Of a stretch of 18,038 bases of DNA, positions 6,594 to 14,890 are shown piece after piece. A model generated the notes under the pieces. That model was not told the DNA's origin and ran no database searches. It saw only the letters and a program-made list of their open reading frames with translations. The translations under genes and the position numbers were made by a program. The DNA lies in contig JBKPHS010000192.1 of assembly GCA_046729975.1 (NCBI GenBank), forward strand, positions 1 through 18,038. The letters run 5' to 3'. This DNA comes from JBKPHS01 sp046729975. GTDB taxonomy: Bacteria > Actinomycetota > Thermoleophilia > Solirubrobacterales > Thermoleophilaceae. How positions within the stretch are numbered: the stretch's first letter is position 1; every line of letters begins with the position of its first letter.

Positions 6594-7544
6594 ATGGCCG
6601 CGGTACCGGACTCCGACCCCCAGGCGGTCTCGGCACTCGGCGCACGTCTCGGCGCGAACATCAGCCGGGCCGTGAAGGTGCCGGATCAGGCGCTGCGCAA
6701 CCTGATCGTCTGCCTGCTCGCCGAGGGGCACGCCCTTATCGAGGACTACCCCGGTGTCGGGAAGACCGCCCTCGCCCGCGCGCTCGCGCGCTCGATCGAT
6801 GCCGAGTACGCGCGGGTCCAGTGCACGACCGACCTGCTGCCGGCCGACGTGGTCGGGACGAACGTCTTCAACCAGCGCGAGAACCGCTTCGAGTTTCGAC
6901 CAGGGCCGGTGTTCGCGAACGTCGTGCTCGTGGACGAGATCAACCGGGCATCGCCCAAGACCCAGTCGGGTCTGCTCGAGTGCATGCAGGAGCGGCACGT
7001 GACCGTGGACGTGCACACGCACGAGCTGGCGCGTCCGTTCGTAGTGATCGCAACCCAGAATCCGGTGGAGTACGAGGGGACGTACCCGTTGCCGGAGGCG
7101 CAACTCGATCGCTTCATGGTGCGGCTCTCACTCGGCTATCCGGCGCCCGAGGAGGAGGCGGACATGCTCGCCGAGCACGCCGACCGCGACCGGGTGCTCG
7201 ACCTCGGGCAGGTGACCGACGTCGCCGAGGTGCTCGGCGCCCAGCAGGCCGCGGCGCGCGTGCACACGAGCGAGACGCTTCGCCGCTACGTGGTCGCGGT
7301 GCTGGAGGAGACGCGTGTCGATCCGCGGACGGAGCTCGGCGCCAGCCCGCGCGCCGGGCTGATGCTGCTCAAGGCGGCGAAGGCGCTCGCGGCGCTCGAG
7401 GGACGCGATCATGCGCTGCCGGACGACGTGCAGACGCTCGCGCTCGACGTCCTCACGCACCGTCTCCTCATGACGGCTGAGTCGGCTGGGGTGGATCGCG
7501 CCGAGATCGTCAACGACGCGCTGGAGAGAGTGCCGGCGCTATGA
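6594..7544 (+). CDS. MoxR-family AAA+ ATPase
   Basis: A 316-residue cytoplasmic AAA+ ATPase of the MoxR class, thought to act as a chaperone that helps assemble or activate membrane or secreted partners. Visible motifs are Walker A PGVGKT (53-58), Walker B VVLVDEINRA (about 110-119), sensor 1 VIATQNPVEYEGTYPLPEAQ (from 151) followed by LDRF, and the C-terminal lid with GASPRAGLMLLKAAKALAAL (the sensor 2 Arg). All ATPase residues are present. The ATG at 6594 is preceded by TAACAT nine bases upstream. Its stop overlaps the DUF58 start (ATGA). The moxR-DUF58-transglutaminase order is a widespread cluster, so its partners are probably the next two proteins. Confidence 0.95.
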   Translation: MAAVPDSDPQAVSALGARLGANISRAVKVPDQALRNLIVCLLAEGHALIEDYPGVGKTALARALARSIDAEYARVQCTTDLLPADVVGTNVFNQRENRFEFRPGPVFANVVLVDEINRASPKTQSGLLECMQERHVTVDVHTHELARPFVVIATQNPVEYEGTYPLPEAQLDRFMVRLSLGYPAPEEEADMLAEHADRDRVLDLGQVTDVAEVLGAQQAAARVHTSETLRRYVVAVLEETRVDPRTELGASPRAGLMLLKAAKALAALEGRDHALPDDVQTLALDVLTHRLLMTAESAGVDRAEIVNDALERVPAL

Positions 7545-8623
7545 CGCGGGCGATCGGCGCGGTCGCCCTGGGCGTCCTGCTGATCCTCTCGGCAGCCGCC
7601 TTCGACTCGCCTTCGCTCTACGTGCCCGGCGCCGCGCTCGCGATCCTCGGCGCGGTCGCCGCCTGCTGGGTCTGGCTGTCGGCCGCGGGTGCCGAGATCG
7701 TCCGTGTGCCGGGGCCACGGAGCGTGCAGGAGGAGGACAGCTACCCGCTCGAGATCAGCTTCAGCTCCGGAGTACTGCCGCCGCCTGGTGGCGAGCTGGT
7801 CGAGCCGCTGCTCGGTCAGCCCCTGCCGGTGGCGGGGAGCCGCGACCAGCACGTGCGGGTCAACGTTCGCTTCGGGCGCCGGGGGCGGCGGTTGCTCGAG
7901 CCCGCGCAGCTCGAGATCCGCGACCCGCTCGGCCTCGCCGTTCGCAGCCTGCGGAGCGAGCCCTCTGAGGTCCTGGTGCTGCCGCGGATCGAGCCCGTGC
8001 TCGCGACCGGGCGGGGCGCGAACGCCGGCACGCCGGGTGGGGCCGCTCAGCTGGCGGCGGTCTCGGCCGCGGAGCTGGAGTTGGACTCGCTGCGCCCGTA
8101 CCGGCCCGGGGCCCCCGCGTCGCGCATCCACTGGCCGACCGTCGCGCGAACGGGCACCGTCATGGAGCGACGCCTGGTTGCCGACACGGACTCACGGCCC
8201 CTCGTAGTGCTCGACCCCCGCAGCCCCGCAAGCGAGGAGGCGCTCGACCAGGCGGTACGCGCGGCCGCGTCACTGGCCGTGCACCTCGCCCGCGGCGGCG
8301 GCTGTGCGCTGCTCCTGCCGGGCGAGCGCAAGGCATCGGACATCGATCCGGACCTCCATGCCTGGCCACCGTTGCACGCCCGCCTCGCCCTGATCGCTCC
8401 TGACCAGGGCGCGCCGGCGCTGCGGCGCAGGCTGGAGCGCTCGGGCGAGATCTTCTGGGTCACGGCCGCCAGCAGCGGCAGGCTGCCCGCCGGGCTTGGG
8501 CGGGCCGCGGCCACGGCACGCTTCCTGGTGACTCCGGAGGAGCTGCCGAGCCGTTCCGCCGGCTTCATGGTGGCGGGCTGCAGCGGGCGCCGGCTTAGCG
8601 CTCGAGCGAGGAGGGCGGCGTGA
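7541..8623 (+). CDS. DUF58 domain membrane protein
   Basis: A 360-residue protein with two N-terminal membrane helices (about residues 4-20, GAVALGVLLILSAAA, and 28-49, GAALAILGAVAACWVWLSAA). A beta-rich region with ISFSSGVLPPPGG follows, then the DUF58 core SLRPYRPGAPASRIHWPT at about 184-201, with TVMERRLVADTDSRPLVVLD after it. DUF58 proteins carry a von Willebrand A-like fold and are almost always next to MoxR ATPases. Their exact function is not known; a role with the transglutaminase in cell-envelope work is inferred from the neighbourhood. The start ATG overlaps the moxR stop and the stop overlaps the next gene's GTG, both by four bases, so the three genes are one coupled unit. Confidence 0.93.
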   Translation: MTRAIGAVALGVLLILSAAAFDSPSLYVPGAALAILGAVAACWVWLSAAGAEIVRVPGPRSVQEEDSYPLEISFSSGVLPPPGGELVEPLLGQPLPVAGSRDQHVRVNVRFGRRGRRLLEPAQLEIRDPLGLAVRSLRSEPSEVLVLPRIEPVLATGRGANAGTPGGAAQLAAVSAAELELDSLRPYRPGAPASRIHWPTVARTGTVMERRLVADTDSRPLVVLDPRSPASEEALDQAVRAAASLAVHLARGGGCALLLPGERKASDIDPDLHAWPPLHARLALIAPDQGAPALRRRLERSGEIFWVTAASSGRLPAGLGRAAATARFLVTPEELPSRSAGFMVAGCSGRRLSARARRAA

Positions 8624-10947
8624 GCGTCCTCGCTGCTCGACTCGCGCCGGGCCGCTCCGCGGCAGTGGAGCCGCGAGCCCCGGCAACGACCGGCGACTGG
8701 GCCGGGCTGGCGGTGCGGCTGATCCCGTTCTTCGCCCTGTGCTGGTTCGCGATCGCCCACTGGATGCTGCTGGTGGCCGACCCGCCGCGCTCGCGGGCCC
8801 TCACGGTAACGCTCGTGTGCTGCGCCGGTGGCACGCTGCTGTGGCTGAGCGCGCGGCTACGAGGGCGCCCGGCGCTGCTGGGCGCGCTTCGCTCCGCGAT
8901 CGCCCTCGCCACGCTGCTCGTTGCCTTGGTCGCGATGGGCCTCCCCGCCAGGCTGCTCGCGCCCGCGCACTGGGGCGAGCTGCGCGAGAACGTCGACCTG
9001 GCGCTCGCTCAGATGCAGACTCTGTCGTGGCCCTACGACGGCCTCGACGACTGGGTTCGGCTGACGCTGCTGCTCGGCGCCCCGCTGGCCGCCGCGAGCG
9101 CCGCCGCGCTCGCGTTCTGGCCCGCGCGCCGCGGTGGGCCGCTGCTGCGCGCAGGCGGCCTCGTCCTGCTCGTGACGCTGTACGCGTGGGCCGTGACCGA
9201 GCGCACGGTAACGGGCGAGACCGCGCGCGGCTTCGGGCTCTTCCTGCTGATCGCGGTCTGGCTGTGGCTTCCGCACGTGCGCGCGAGGGACGCGGGAACA
9301 GCGGTGGCGGTCGCGATCGGCGCGGCCATTCTCGCCATGCCGGTGGCGGCGCGCCTCGACGCCGAGAAGCCATGGCTCGACTACCGCTCCTGGACGTGGT
9401 TCTCGGGCGCGGGCGCGGTCGTCTTCGACTGGACCCACGACTACGGCCCGCTCGACTGGCCGCGCAAGGGCACCACCCTGCTGAAGGTCCGCTCCGACCG
9501 GCCGCACTACTGGAAGGCCGAGACGCTGGATCAGTTTGACGGGCTGTACTGGGTCAACTCGACGGAGAACGCCGGCACGGCCGCCGCGGCCGAGCTTCCG
9601 CCAACCCTGAACAGGCGCTGGTTCGGCGAGTTCGAGGTCACGATCAACAGGCTCCAGAGCGACCTCCTGGTGGCGGCCGGCACGCCAAGCGACATCAGGG
9701 GCGTCGGTCCAACCGTCACGACGGGCGACGGCACGACACGGGTCGTCAACGGTCCGCTGCGCAAGGGCGACAAGTACGTCGTGCGCACCTACATACCGGA
9801 GCCGACGCCCGGCCAGATGCGCGCCGCACCGGCGAGCTACGACTCCGGACTCGCCACCTACACCACGATCCGGCTTCCGCGGCGCGGCGAGACGGCTCTT
9901 CCCGCGCGCCCCCCCGGTGACGCCTCGCGCTCAGCGATCCGGCGGCCGCTGCGCGTCGAAGTTCCGCTGCGGGGCAGTCCCGCGGCGGACGCCCGCACAG
10001 CGGACAGGCAACTCCGCGGATCTCCCTACGCGCGGACGTACCGTCTGGCCCGTCGCCTGGCCGCGGCGGCCGCGGGCTCCAGCGCCTACGACCTCGTCAA
10101 GAGCACCGAGCGCTATCTGCGGACGCGCTACGAGTACAGCGAGGGCCCGCGCCTGCGCGACTATCCGATCGAGTCGTTCCTGTTCGAAGACCGGATCGGC
10201 TACTGCCAGCAGTTCTCGGGCGCCATGGCACTCCTGCTGCGAATGCAGGGCGTGCCTGCTCGGATCGCGACGGGGTTCTCGCCCGGCTCCTACAACCGGG
10301 AGACCGGCGTGTACAGGGTGCGCGACCTCGACGCGCATTCCTGGGTCGAGGTCTACTTCCCGCAGATCGGATGGGTCGTCTTCGATCCGACCCCGCCCGC
10401 GGCGCCACCCCAGCGACAGCTGGACGAGAACGGACTGTCGGGGCAGGTGCCCGGCGGCGACTCCGACAACCTCACGGGCGGCAGCACCACCCGTCGCGCG
10501 GACGACCAACTGGGCCCTCCACAGCAGGCAGACGGGGGCAGCCCTGTCTGGAGGATCGCGGGTGCCGTCGCCGGTGTGGGAATCGCCGTTCTGCTGGCGC
10601 TCTGGACCTGGGCCGCGTTCTTCCGCTGGCGGCGCGCCGGCAGGGACGCGAGCCTGCGAGAGCTCGAGTGGGCCCTGCGGCGCCTCGGCTACTCACTACC
10701 CCCCCGCACGACGCTGTACGGGCTCGAGCGGCGCCTGCGGCGGGTTGCGGGACCGGACGCCTCATGGTACGTGCGCAAGCTGCTCCGCTACCGCTTCGGC
10801 CGGGAAGGAGTGGATGGCGACTCTCTGCCAAGCGCCCGCGAGCGCCGCGCGCTGCGGCGCGGGCTGACGCGCGGCAGGGGCCCTCTCGGACGGCTGCGCG
10901 GCCTCCTCGCCCTCCCGCCCAGGCCGAGCGGGCACCGGTTCTTTTAG
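8620..10947 (+). CDS. Transglutaminase-like membrane protein (TgpA/DUF3488-DUF4129 type)
   Basis: A 775-residue protein. The first about 240 residues hold some six or seven membrane helices (for example LAVRLIPFFALCWFAIAHWM and TLYAWAVTERTV with its following helix), matching the TgpA N-terminal domain. An extracytoplasmic part follows, with the transglutaminase core. Cys529 in GYCQQFSGAMALLLRMQGVP, His573 in DAHSWVEVYFPQIGWV and Asp589 in FDPTP form the catalytic triad. Then comes a low-complexity linker, a last membrane helix (about 644-668) and a cytoplasmic DUF4129-like tail (LRELEWALRRLGYSLPP). The triad is intact, so a cysteine-dependent acyl-transfer or protease-like activity on envelope proteins is likely; the substrate is unknown. 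The GTG at 8620 overlaps the DUF58 stop. It is the last gene of the moxR unit. Confidence 0.94.
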   Translation: MSVLAARLAPGRSAAVEPRAPATTGDWAGLAVRLIPFFALCWFAIAHWMLLVADPPRSRALTVTLVCCAGGTLLWLSARLRGRPALLGALRSAIALATLLVALVAMGLPARLLAPAHWGELRENVDLALAQMQTLSWPYDGLDDWVRLTLLLGAPLAAASAAALAFWPARRGGPLLRAGGLVLLVTLYAWAVTERTVTGETARGFGLFLLIAVWLWLPHVRARDAGTAVAVAIGAAILAMPVAARLDAEKPWLDYRSWTWFSGAGAVVFDWTHDYGPLDWPRKGTTLLKVRSDRPHYWKAETLDQFDGLYWVNSTENAGTAAAAELPPTLNRRWFGEFEVTINRLQSDLLVAAGTPSDIRGVGPTVTTGDGTTRVVNGPLRKGDKYVVRTYIPEPTPGQMRAAPASYDSGLATYTTIRLPRRGETALPARPPGDASRSAIRRPLRVEVPLRGSPAADARTADRQLRGSPYARTYRLARRLAAAAAGSSAYDLVKSTERYLRTRYEYSEGPRLRDYPIESFLFEDRIGYCQQFSGAMALLLRMQGVPARIATGFSPGSYNRETGVYRVRDLDAHSWVEVYFPQIGWVVFDPTPPAAPPQRQLDENGLSGQVPGGDSDNLTGGSTTRRADDQLGPPQQADGGSPVWRIAGAVAGVGIAVLLALWTWAAFFRWRRAGRDASLRELEWALRRLGYSLPPRTTLYGLERRLRRVAGPDASWYVRKLLRYRFGREGVDGDSLPSARERRALRRGLTRGRGPLGRLRGLLALPPRPSGHRFF

Positions 10948-10954
10948 CGGGATT

Positions 10955-10974
10955 TAAGGTTCCCGGCCTATCAC
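10955..10974 (+). promoter_or_regulatory. Candidate promoter of the htrA-like gene
   Basis: The 34-base gap after the transglutaminase gene holds TAAGGT (10955-10960), 21 bases before the ATG, and TATCAC (10969-10974), seven bases before it. The second has the leaderless spacing but lacks the final T of TANNNT. No Shine-Dalgarno is present. Either box could serve; read-through from upstream is also possible. Confidence 0.3.
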
Positions 10975-10981
10975 CACTGGC

Positions 10982-12202
10982 ATGACCAAGAGCCCGCGCA
11001 CCGAGAACCTCCTGGCCGGCGTGCTCGGCGGCCTCGTCGCGGTGATCGTCGGCGGGGTCCTGCTGGCGACCGGAGCGATCGACACCGGCGACACGAAGAC
11101 GGTCGTCGAGCAGACGCCTATCGCCCGTCAGACGTCGGTCGACAAGGCCGCCGACGGGCTCACCGTGAGCGACATCTACCGCCGCGACGGGCCGGGCGTG
11201 GTCTTCATCCGGGCGCAGGTGGAGCAGCAGGGCAGCTCCCCGTTCGGCCTCCCGCAGCCCGACCAGGGAACGGCGACGGGCTCAGGGTTCGTGCTCGACA
11301 AGGAGGGCTACATCCTCACGAACGCGCACGTCGTCGAGGGCGCGAAGGACGTGACGGTGCGCTTCGGCGACCCTCGCGAGATCGACGCCAAGATCGTGGG
11401 GACCGATCTCTCGACGGACCTCGCGGTTCTGAAGATCGATCCGGACGACGCCACCCTCAAGCCGCTCGACCTCGGCGACTCCAACAGGGCGCAGGTGGGC
11501 GACCCGGTGGTCGCGATCGGCAATCCGTTCGGCCTCGACCGGACGGTCACGACGGGAATCGTGTCCGCCAAGCAGCGCCAGATCACGGCGCCCAACGGCT
11601 TCTCGATCGACAACGTGATCCAGACGGACGCTGCCGTCAATCCAGGCAACTCGGGCGGCCCGCTGATCGACTCGAGCGGCCGCGTGATCGGCATCAACTC
11701 GCAGATTGCGACTGGCGGCGGCGGCGGCTCGGTGGGAGTCGGGTTTGCCGTGCCGAGCAACACCGCCGGGCGTGTGGTCCCGCAGCTCAAGAAGGGCGGG
11801 AAAGTCGAGCGTGCCTACCTCGGCGTCGAGACCACCGACGTGACCGAGCAGCTAGCCGAGGATCTCAACCTCCCGGTCAAGCAGGGCGCGCTCATCCAGA
11901 GGGTGATCGACGGCGGCCCGGCCGACAAGGCGGGACTCCGCGGCGGCCGGACGCAGACCACCGAGGGCATCAGGGCCGGCGGCGACCTGATCGTCACGAT
12001 CGACGGCAAGGACGTGCAGGACGCGGCGGACGTGGCCGCGGCGATCGAGGGCAAGAAGCCGGGCGACGACGTCCAGGTCGAGTACTACCGCGGCAACGAC
12101 AAGAAGTCCGCGAAGGTCGAGCTCGGCAAGCGCCCGGCGCGGCTGGATCAGGGCGGCGGCCGGCAGCAGCCGGACGATACGAACCCGTTCCCATTTCCGT
12201 AA
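10982..12202 (+). CDS. HtrA/DegP-type serine protease with PDZ domain
   Basis: A 406-residue membrane-anchored protease for quality control outside the cytoplasm. An N-terminal membrane helix (about 10-33, LLAGVLGGLVAVIVGGVLLA) has basic residues before it and no lipobox. The trypsin-like domain shows GTATGSGFVLDKEGYILTNA followed by the catalytic His116, Asp146 in TDLAVLKI, and Ser224 in VNPGNSGGPLID. The family segment VAIGNPFGLDRTVTTGIVSA is also present. A single PDZ domain follows (about 285-385, AYLGVETTDVTEQLAEDL, then GPADKAGLRGG and GDLIVTIDGKDVQD). The tail is short, polar and Pro-rich. The triad is complete. The gene stands between the transglutaminase gene and trpF, and its TAA is three bases before the second heptamer hairpin. 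Confidence 0.96.
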   Translation: MTKSPRTENLLAGVLGGLVAVIVGGVLLATGAIDTGDTKTVVEQTPIARQTSVDKAADGLTVSDIYRRDGPGVVFIRAQVEQQGSSPFGLPQPDQGTATGSGFVLDKEGYILTNAHVVEGAKDVTVRFGDPREIDAKIVGTDLSTDLAVLKIDPDDATLKPLDLGDSNRAQVGDPVVAIGNPFGLDRTVTTGIVSAKQRQITAPNGFSIDNVIQTDAAVNPGNSGGPLIDSSGRVIGINSQIATGGGGGSVGVGFAVPSNTAGRVVPQLKKGGKVERAYLGVETTDVTEQLAEDLNLPVKQGALIQRVIDGGPADKAGLRGGRTQTTEGIRAGGDLIVTIDGKDVQDAADVAAAIEGKKPGDDVQVEYYRGNDKKSAKVELGKRPARLDQGGGRQQPDDTNPFPFP

Positions 12203-12204
12203 AT

Positions 12205-12271
12205 AGTCCTCGGTCCTCGGTCCTCGGTCATCGGATCTTGTCCGAGGACCGAAGACCGAAGACTGAAGACC
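12205..12271. repeat. Heptamer hairpin element, copy 2 (htrA-trpF)
   Basis: The left arm has four 7-mers starting at 12205, 12212, 12219 and 12226 (AGTCCTC, two GGTCCTC, GGTCATC). The right arm has four starting at 12244, 12251, 12258 and 12265 (GAGGACC, GAAGACC, GAAGACT, GAAGACC). The 11-base loop is 12233-12243. Read on the minus strand, the loop GGACAAGATCC lines up with the loop of copy 1, so this copy is in the opposite orientation. It begins three bases after the htrA-like TAA (flank TAAAT) and ends 19 bases before the trpF ATG. No T-tract follows. Confidence 0.88.
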
Positions 12272-12290
12272 AAGCTGCCATCATCGCCCC

Positions 12291-12938
12291 ATGACCAAGG
12301 TCAAGGTCTGCGGCATCACCAGCGTCGACGACGCCCGCCTCTCCGCGGAGCTCGGCGCCTGGGCGATCGGCCTGATCTTCCACCCGTCGAGCCCTCGGGC
12401 CGTCGACCTCGCGGACGCCGAGGCGATCGGCGCCGAGCTGAAGCGCGAGGTCTTGGTGACGGGGGTGTTCGCGAACACGCCGCTCGATGAAGTCACGTCC
12501 GTGGCCGAGCGCTGCTCGCTCACGCTGCTCCAGCTCCACGGCGAGGAGGGCCCCGCCTACTGCCGCGAGGCCGCTCGCCGCACCGGAGCCAAGATCATGA
12601 AGGCGGTTCGCGTGAAGGACGCCGCTGCCGTGCGGTCGCTTGGCGCATTCCGGGACGTGGACTATCACCTGCTCGACGCGCATGTAGAGGGCAGGCGGGG
12701 AGGCACCGGGCAGACGTTCCCGTGGGAGCTCGCGCGCAGCCATCGAGGGCCCGTGCCGGTGGTCCTCTCGGGTGGGCTGACGCCCGAGAACGTCGGCGCC
12801 GCCATCGCCGCGGCCCGGCCGTTCGCGGTGGATAGCGCGAGCGGGACCGAGGCCGAGCCGGGCGTGAAGGACCCCGCGCGGCTGCGCGCGTTCTTCCGCT
12901 CCGTCGAGCAGGCCGACGGCGACAAGGCAGCGGCGTGA
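12291..12938 (+). CDS. trpF: Phosphoribosylanthranilate isomerase
   Basis: Isomerises phosphoribosylanthranilate (product of TrpD) to the substrate of TrpC. The 215-residue single-domain TIM barrel begins TKVKVCGIT, with the catalytic Cys in KVCGIT. Other motifs are AIGLIFHPSSPRAVD, VGVFAN-like VTGVFANTPLDEV, LLQLHGEE, the catalytic Asp in DYHLLDAHVEG, GGTGQTFPWELA, LSGGLTPENVGAAIA and VDSASGTEAEPGVKD (usually VDxSSGVE). The ATG at 12291 has neither a Shine-Dalgarno nor a TANNNT box; the region before it is the second heptamer hairpin. No promoter is visible between htrA and trpF, so read-through from upstream is the simplest supply of mRNA. Its stop overlaps the trpB GTG by four bases. Confidence 0.95.
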   Translation: MTKVKVCGITSVDDARLSAELGAWAIGLIFHPSSPRAVDLADAEAIGAELKREVLVTGVFANTPLDEVTSVAERCSLTLLQLHGEEGPAYCREAARRTGAKIMKAVRVKDAAAVRSLGAFRDVDYHLLDAHVEGRRGGTGQTFPWELARSHRGPVPVVLSGGLTPENVGAAIAAARPFAVDSASGTEAEPGVKDPARLRAFFRSVEQADGDKAAA

Positions 12939-14098
12939 ACGCCGGCGTCGAGCGGCGCTTTGGCCCCTACGGCGGCCGCTACGTCCCAGAGACCCTCATC
13001 CCCGCGCTCGACGAGCTCGAGCGCGCTTGGACCGAGGCGCGCGGCGATCCGGCCTTCCAGGCGGAGCTGTCGGGCCTCCTGCGTGACTACGCCGGGCGGC
13101 CGACGCCCCTCTACCGGGCGCGGAGGCTCTCGGACGAGGTCGGGCATCCGGTCTCCCTGAAGCGGGAGGACCTCCTGCACACCGGCGCGCACAAGGTCAA
13201 CAACGCCCTCGGGCAGGTCCTGCTCGCCCGCCGCATGGGAAAGACACGGGTCATCGCCGAGACCGGGGCGGGACAGCACGGGGTGGCGACCGCCACCGCC
13301 TGCGCGCTGCTCGGAGTCGAATGCGTCGTCTACATGGGCACCGAGGACATGAGGCGGCAGCGTTCCAACGTGGAGCGCATGGGCCTGCTCGGGGCGCGGG
13401 TGTCCCCGGTCGAGGCCGGCGCGCGGACGCTGAAGGAGGCGGTCAGCGAGGCGATCCGCGACTGGGTGGCGAACGCGGACACGACGCACTACGTGATCGG
13501 CTCGTCCGTCGGCCCATCGCCCTACCCGGCGCTGGTGCGCGACCTCCAGCGGGTGATCGGCGAGGAGGCGCGCGCGCAGGTACTGGAGGAGGCCGGCCGC
13601 CTGCCGGAGCGCGTGATCGCCTGCGTGGGCGGCGGCTCCAACGCAATCGGGACGTTCGTGGCGTTCGTCGAGGACGAGGGGGTCGAGCTGATCGGCGTGG
13701 AGGCCGGGGGAGAGGGGCTCGAGAGCGGCCGCCACGGCGCGCCGCTCACGGCCGGCGAGCGTGGCGTGCTGCACGGAGCCCTCTCGGCGGTGCTCCAGGA
13801 CGCCGAGGGGCAGATCCTGGAGGCCCATTCCGTCTCGGCCGGGCTCGACTACCCGGGCTCCGGGCCCGAGCACGCGTTCCTGCGCGACTCCGGGCGCGCG
13901 CGCTACGTCGCCGTCGAGGACCGCGAGGCGATCGACGCGTTCCGGCGGATGTCGCGGCTGGAGGGCATCGTCCCCGCGCTCGAGCCCGCCCACGCGCTGG
14001 CCTGGCTGCTGGCCAACCGGGCCGGTTCGGAGCTCGACCTTCTGACGCTTTCCGGACGCGGCGACAAGGACCTCGCCGAGGTGCTCGAGCTTGAGTGA
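12935..14098 (+). CDS. trpB: Tryptophan synthase beta chain
   Basis: Condenses indole with serine using PLP, in an alpha2-beta2 complex with TrpA. The 387-residue protein begins RFGPYGGRYVPETLIPALDE. The PLP lysine is Lys87 in LKREDLLHTGAHKVNNALGQ. It also shows AETGAGQHGVATATACALLG, the YMGTEDMRRQRSNVERM segment, the phosphate loop GGGSNAIG (232-239), and VSAGLDYPGSGPEHAFL near the end. These are features of the common TrpB1 class that works with TrpA, not the stand-alone TrpB2. The GTG at 12935 overlaps the trpF stop, and the trpA TTG lies eight bases inside its end, so the three genes form one coupled unit. Confidence 0.98.
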   Translation: MNAGVERRFGPYGGRYVPETLIPALDELERAWTEARGDPAFQAELSGLLRDYAGRPTPLYRARRLSDEVGHPVSLKREDLLHTGAHKVNNALGQVLLARRMGKTRVIAETGAGQHGVATATACALLGVECVVYMGTEDMRRQRSNVERMGLLGARVSPVEAGARTLKEAVSEAIRDWVANADTTHYVIGSSVGPSPYPALVRDLQRVIGEEARAQVLEEAGRLPERVIACVGGGSNAIGTFVAFVEDEGVELIGVEAGGEGLESGRHGAPLTAGERGVLHGALSAVLQDAEGQILEAHSVSAGLDYPGSGPEHAFLRDSGRARYVAVEDREAIDAFRRMSRLEGIVPALEPAHALAWLLANRAGSELDLLTLSGRGDKDLAEVLELE

Positions 14099-14861
14099 CC
14101 GCATAGCCGCCGCCTTCGCCGGCAACGGGAAGCGGGCTGCGCTGATGCCGTATCTGATGGGCGGCTTCCCCGACAGGGACGCCTCGCTCGCGGTGGGAGA
14201 GGCGTGCATCGACGCCGGCGCGGACCTGCTCGAGCTCGGGATCCCCTTCTCGGACCCGCTCGCGGACGGGCCCGTGATCCACGCCGCCGCGACGGAGGCG
14301 CTGGCCGGCGGAGCGACGGTCGAGAGCATCCTGGGCGTCTGCGAGGTGCTCTCCGAGCGCGTTCCGGTCGTGCTGAGGGTCTACGCGAACGTCGTGCTCG
14401 CGCGCGGCGGGACCGAGTTCGCGCGCGTCGCCGCGGACTCGGGCGCCGCCGGCCTGATCGTCCCGGACCTTCCCCATAACGAGGCCGGCGAGATGCTCGC
14501 GGCCTGCGACCAAGCCGGCGTCGCGCTCGTGCCGCTCGCCGCGCCGAGCTCGACGGACGAGCGGATCGCGGCGATCGGCCGGGACGCGCGCGGATTCGTC
14601 TACACCGTCTCGCTCGCGGGCACCACGGGCGAGCGAGACGAGCTCCCCGCCGATCTCTCGCGCACGGTTGAGCGCGTGCGGGCGGCGGCCTCCGTGCCCG
14701 TGGCGGTCGGCTTCGGCGTCTCGACGGGGGCGCAGGCCAGGCGCGTGGCGGAGCTGGCAGACGGGGTGATCGTCGGAAGCCGGCTCGTTCGAGCCGCCGG
14801 GGAGGGCGGGCCTGCGGCCGTGCGCGACGCGGTGTCAGAGCTCGCGGCCGCCGTGTCCTGA
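14091..14861 (+). CDS. trpA: Tryptophan synthase alpha chain
   Basis: Cleaves indole-3-glycerol phosphate to indole and glyceraldehyde 3-phosphate, passing indole to TrpB. The 256-residue TIM barrel shows LMPYLMGGFPD at the start and LLELGIPFSDPLADGPVIHA with the catalytic Glu48 and Asp59. It also shows VLRVYANVVLARG, GLIVPDLPHNEAGEM, FVYTVSLAGTTGERDELP with the mobile loop, VPVAVGFGVSTGAQA and GVIVGSRLVR of the phosphate site. The start is TTG at 14091, overlapping trpB by eight bases; GAGGTG (14078-14083), seven bases upstream, is a fair Shine-Dalgarno and supports it. It is the last trp gene; the next gene follows after 29 bases with its own promoter-like box. Confidence 0.96.
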   Translation: MSDRIAAAFAGNGKRAALMPYLMGGFPDRDASLAVGEACIDAGADLLELGIPFSDPLADGPVIHAAATEALAGGATVESILGVCEVLSERVPVVLRVYANVVLARGGTEFARVAADSGAAGLIVPDLPHNEAGEMLAACDQAGVALVPLAAPSSTDERIAAIGRDARGFVYTVSLAGTTGERDELPADLSRTVERVRAAASVPVAVGFGVSTGAQARRVAELADGVIVGSRLVRAAGEGGPAAVRDAVSELAAAVS

Positions 14862-14878
14862 CCCACGGAAAGCTGATG

Positions 14879-14884
14879 TAGGGT
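14879..14884 (+). promoter_or_regulatory. -10 box of the SnoaL-like gene (TAGGGT)
   Basis: TAGGGT lies six bases before the ATG at 14891, and no clear Shine-Dalgarno sits at the right distance. The GGGTGGG next to the start is too close to serve as one. Confidence 0.4.
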
Positions 14885-14890
14885 GGGCGA

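Noticed and set aside
12665..14329. Minus-strand open frame of 554 residues opposite trpF, trpB and trpA
   Set aside because: It is a composition effect: all three plus-strand genes have complete catalytic motifs, and the antisense product is low-complexity with no domain.
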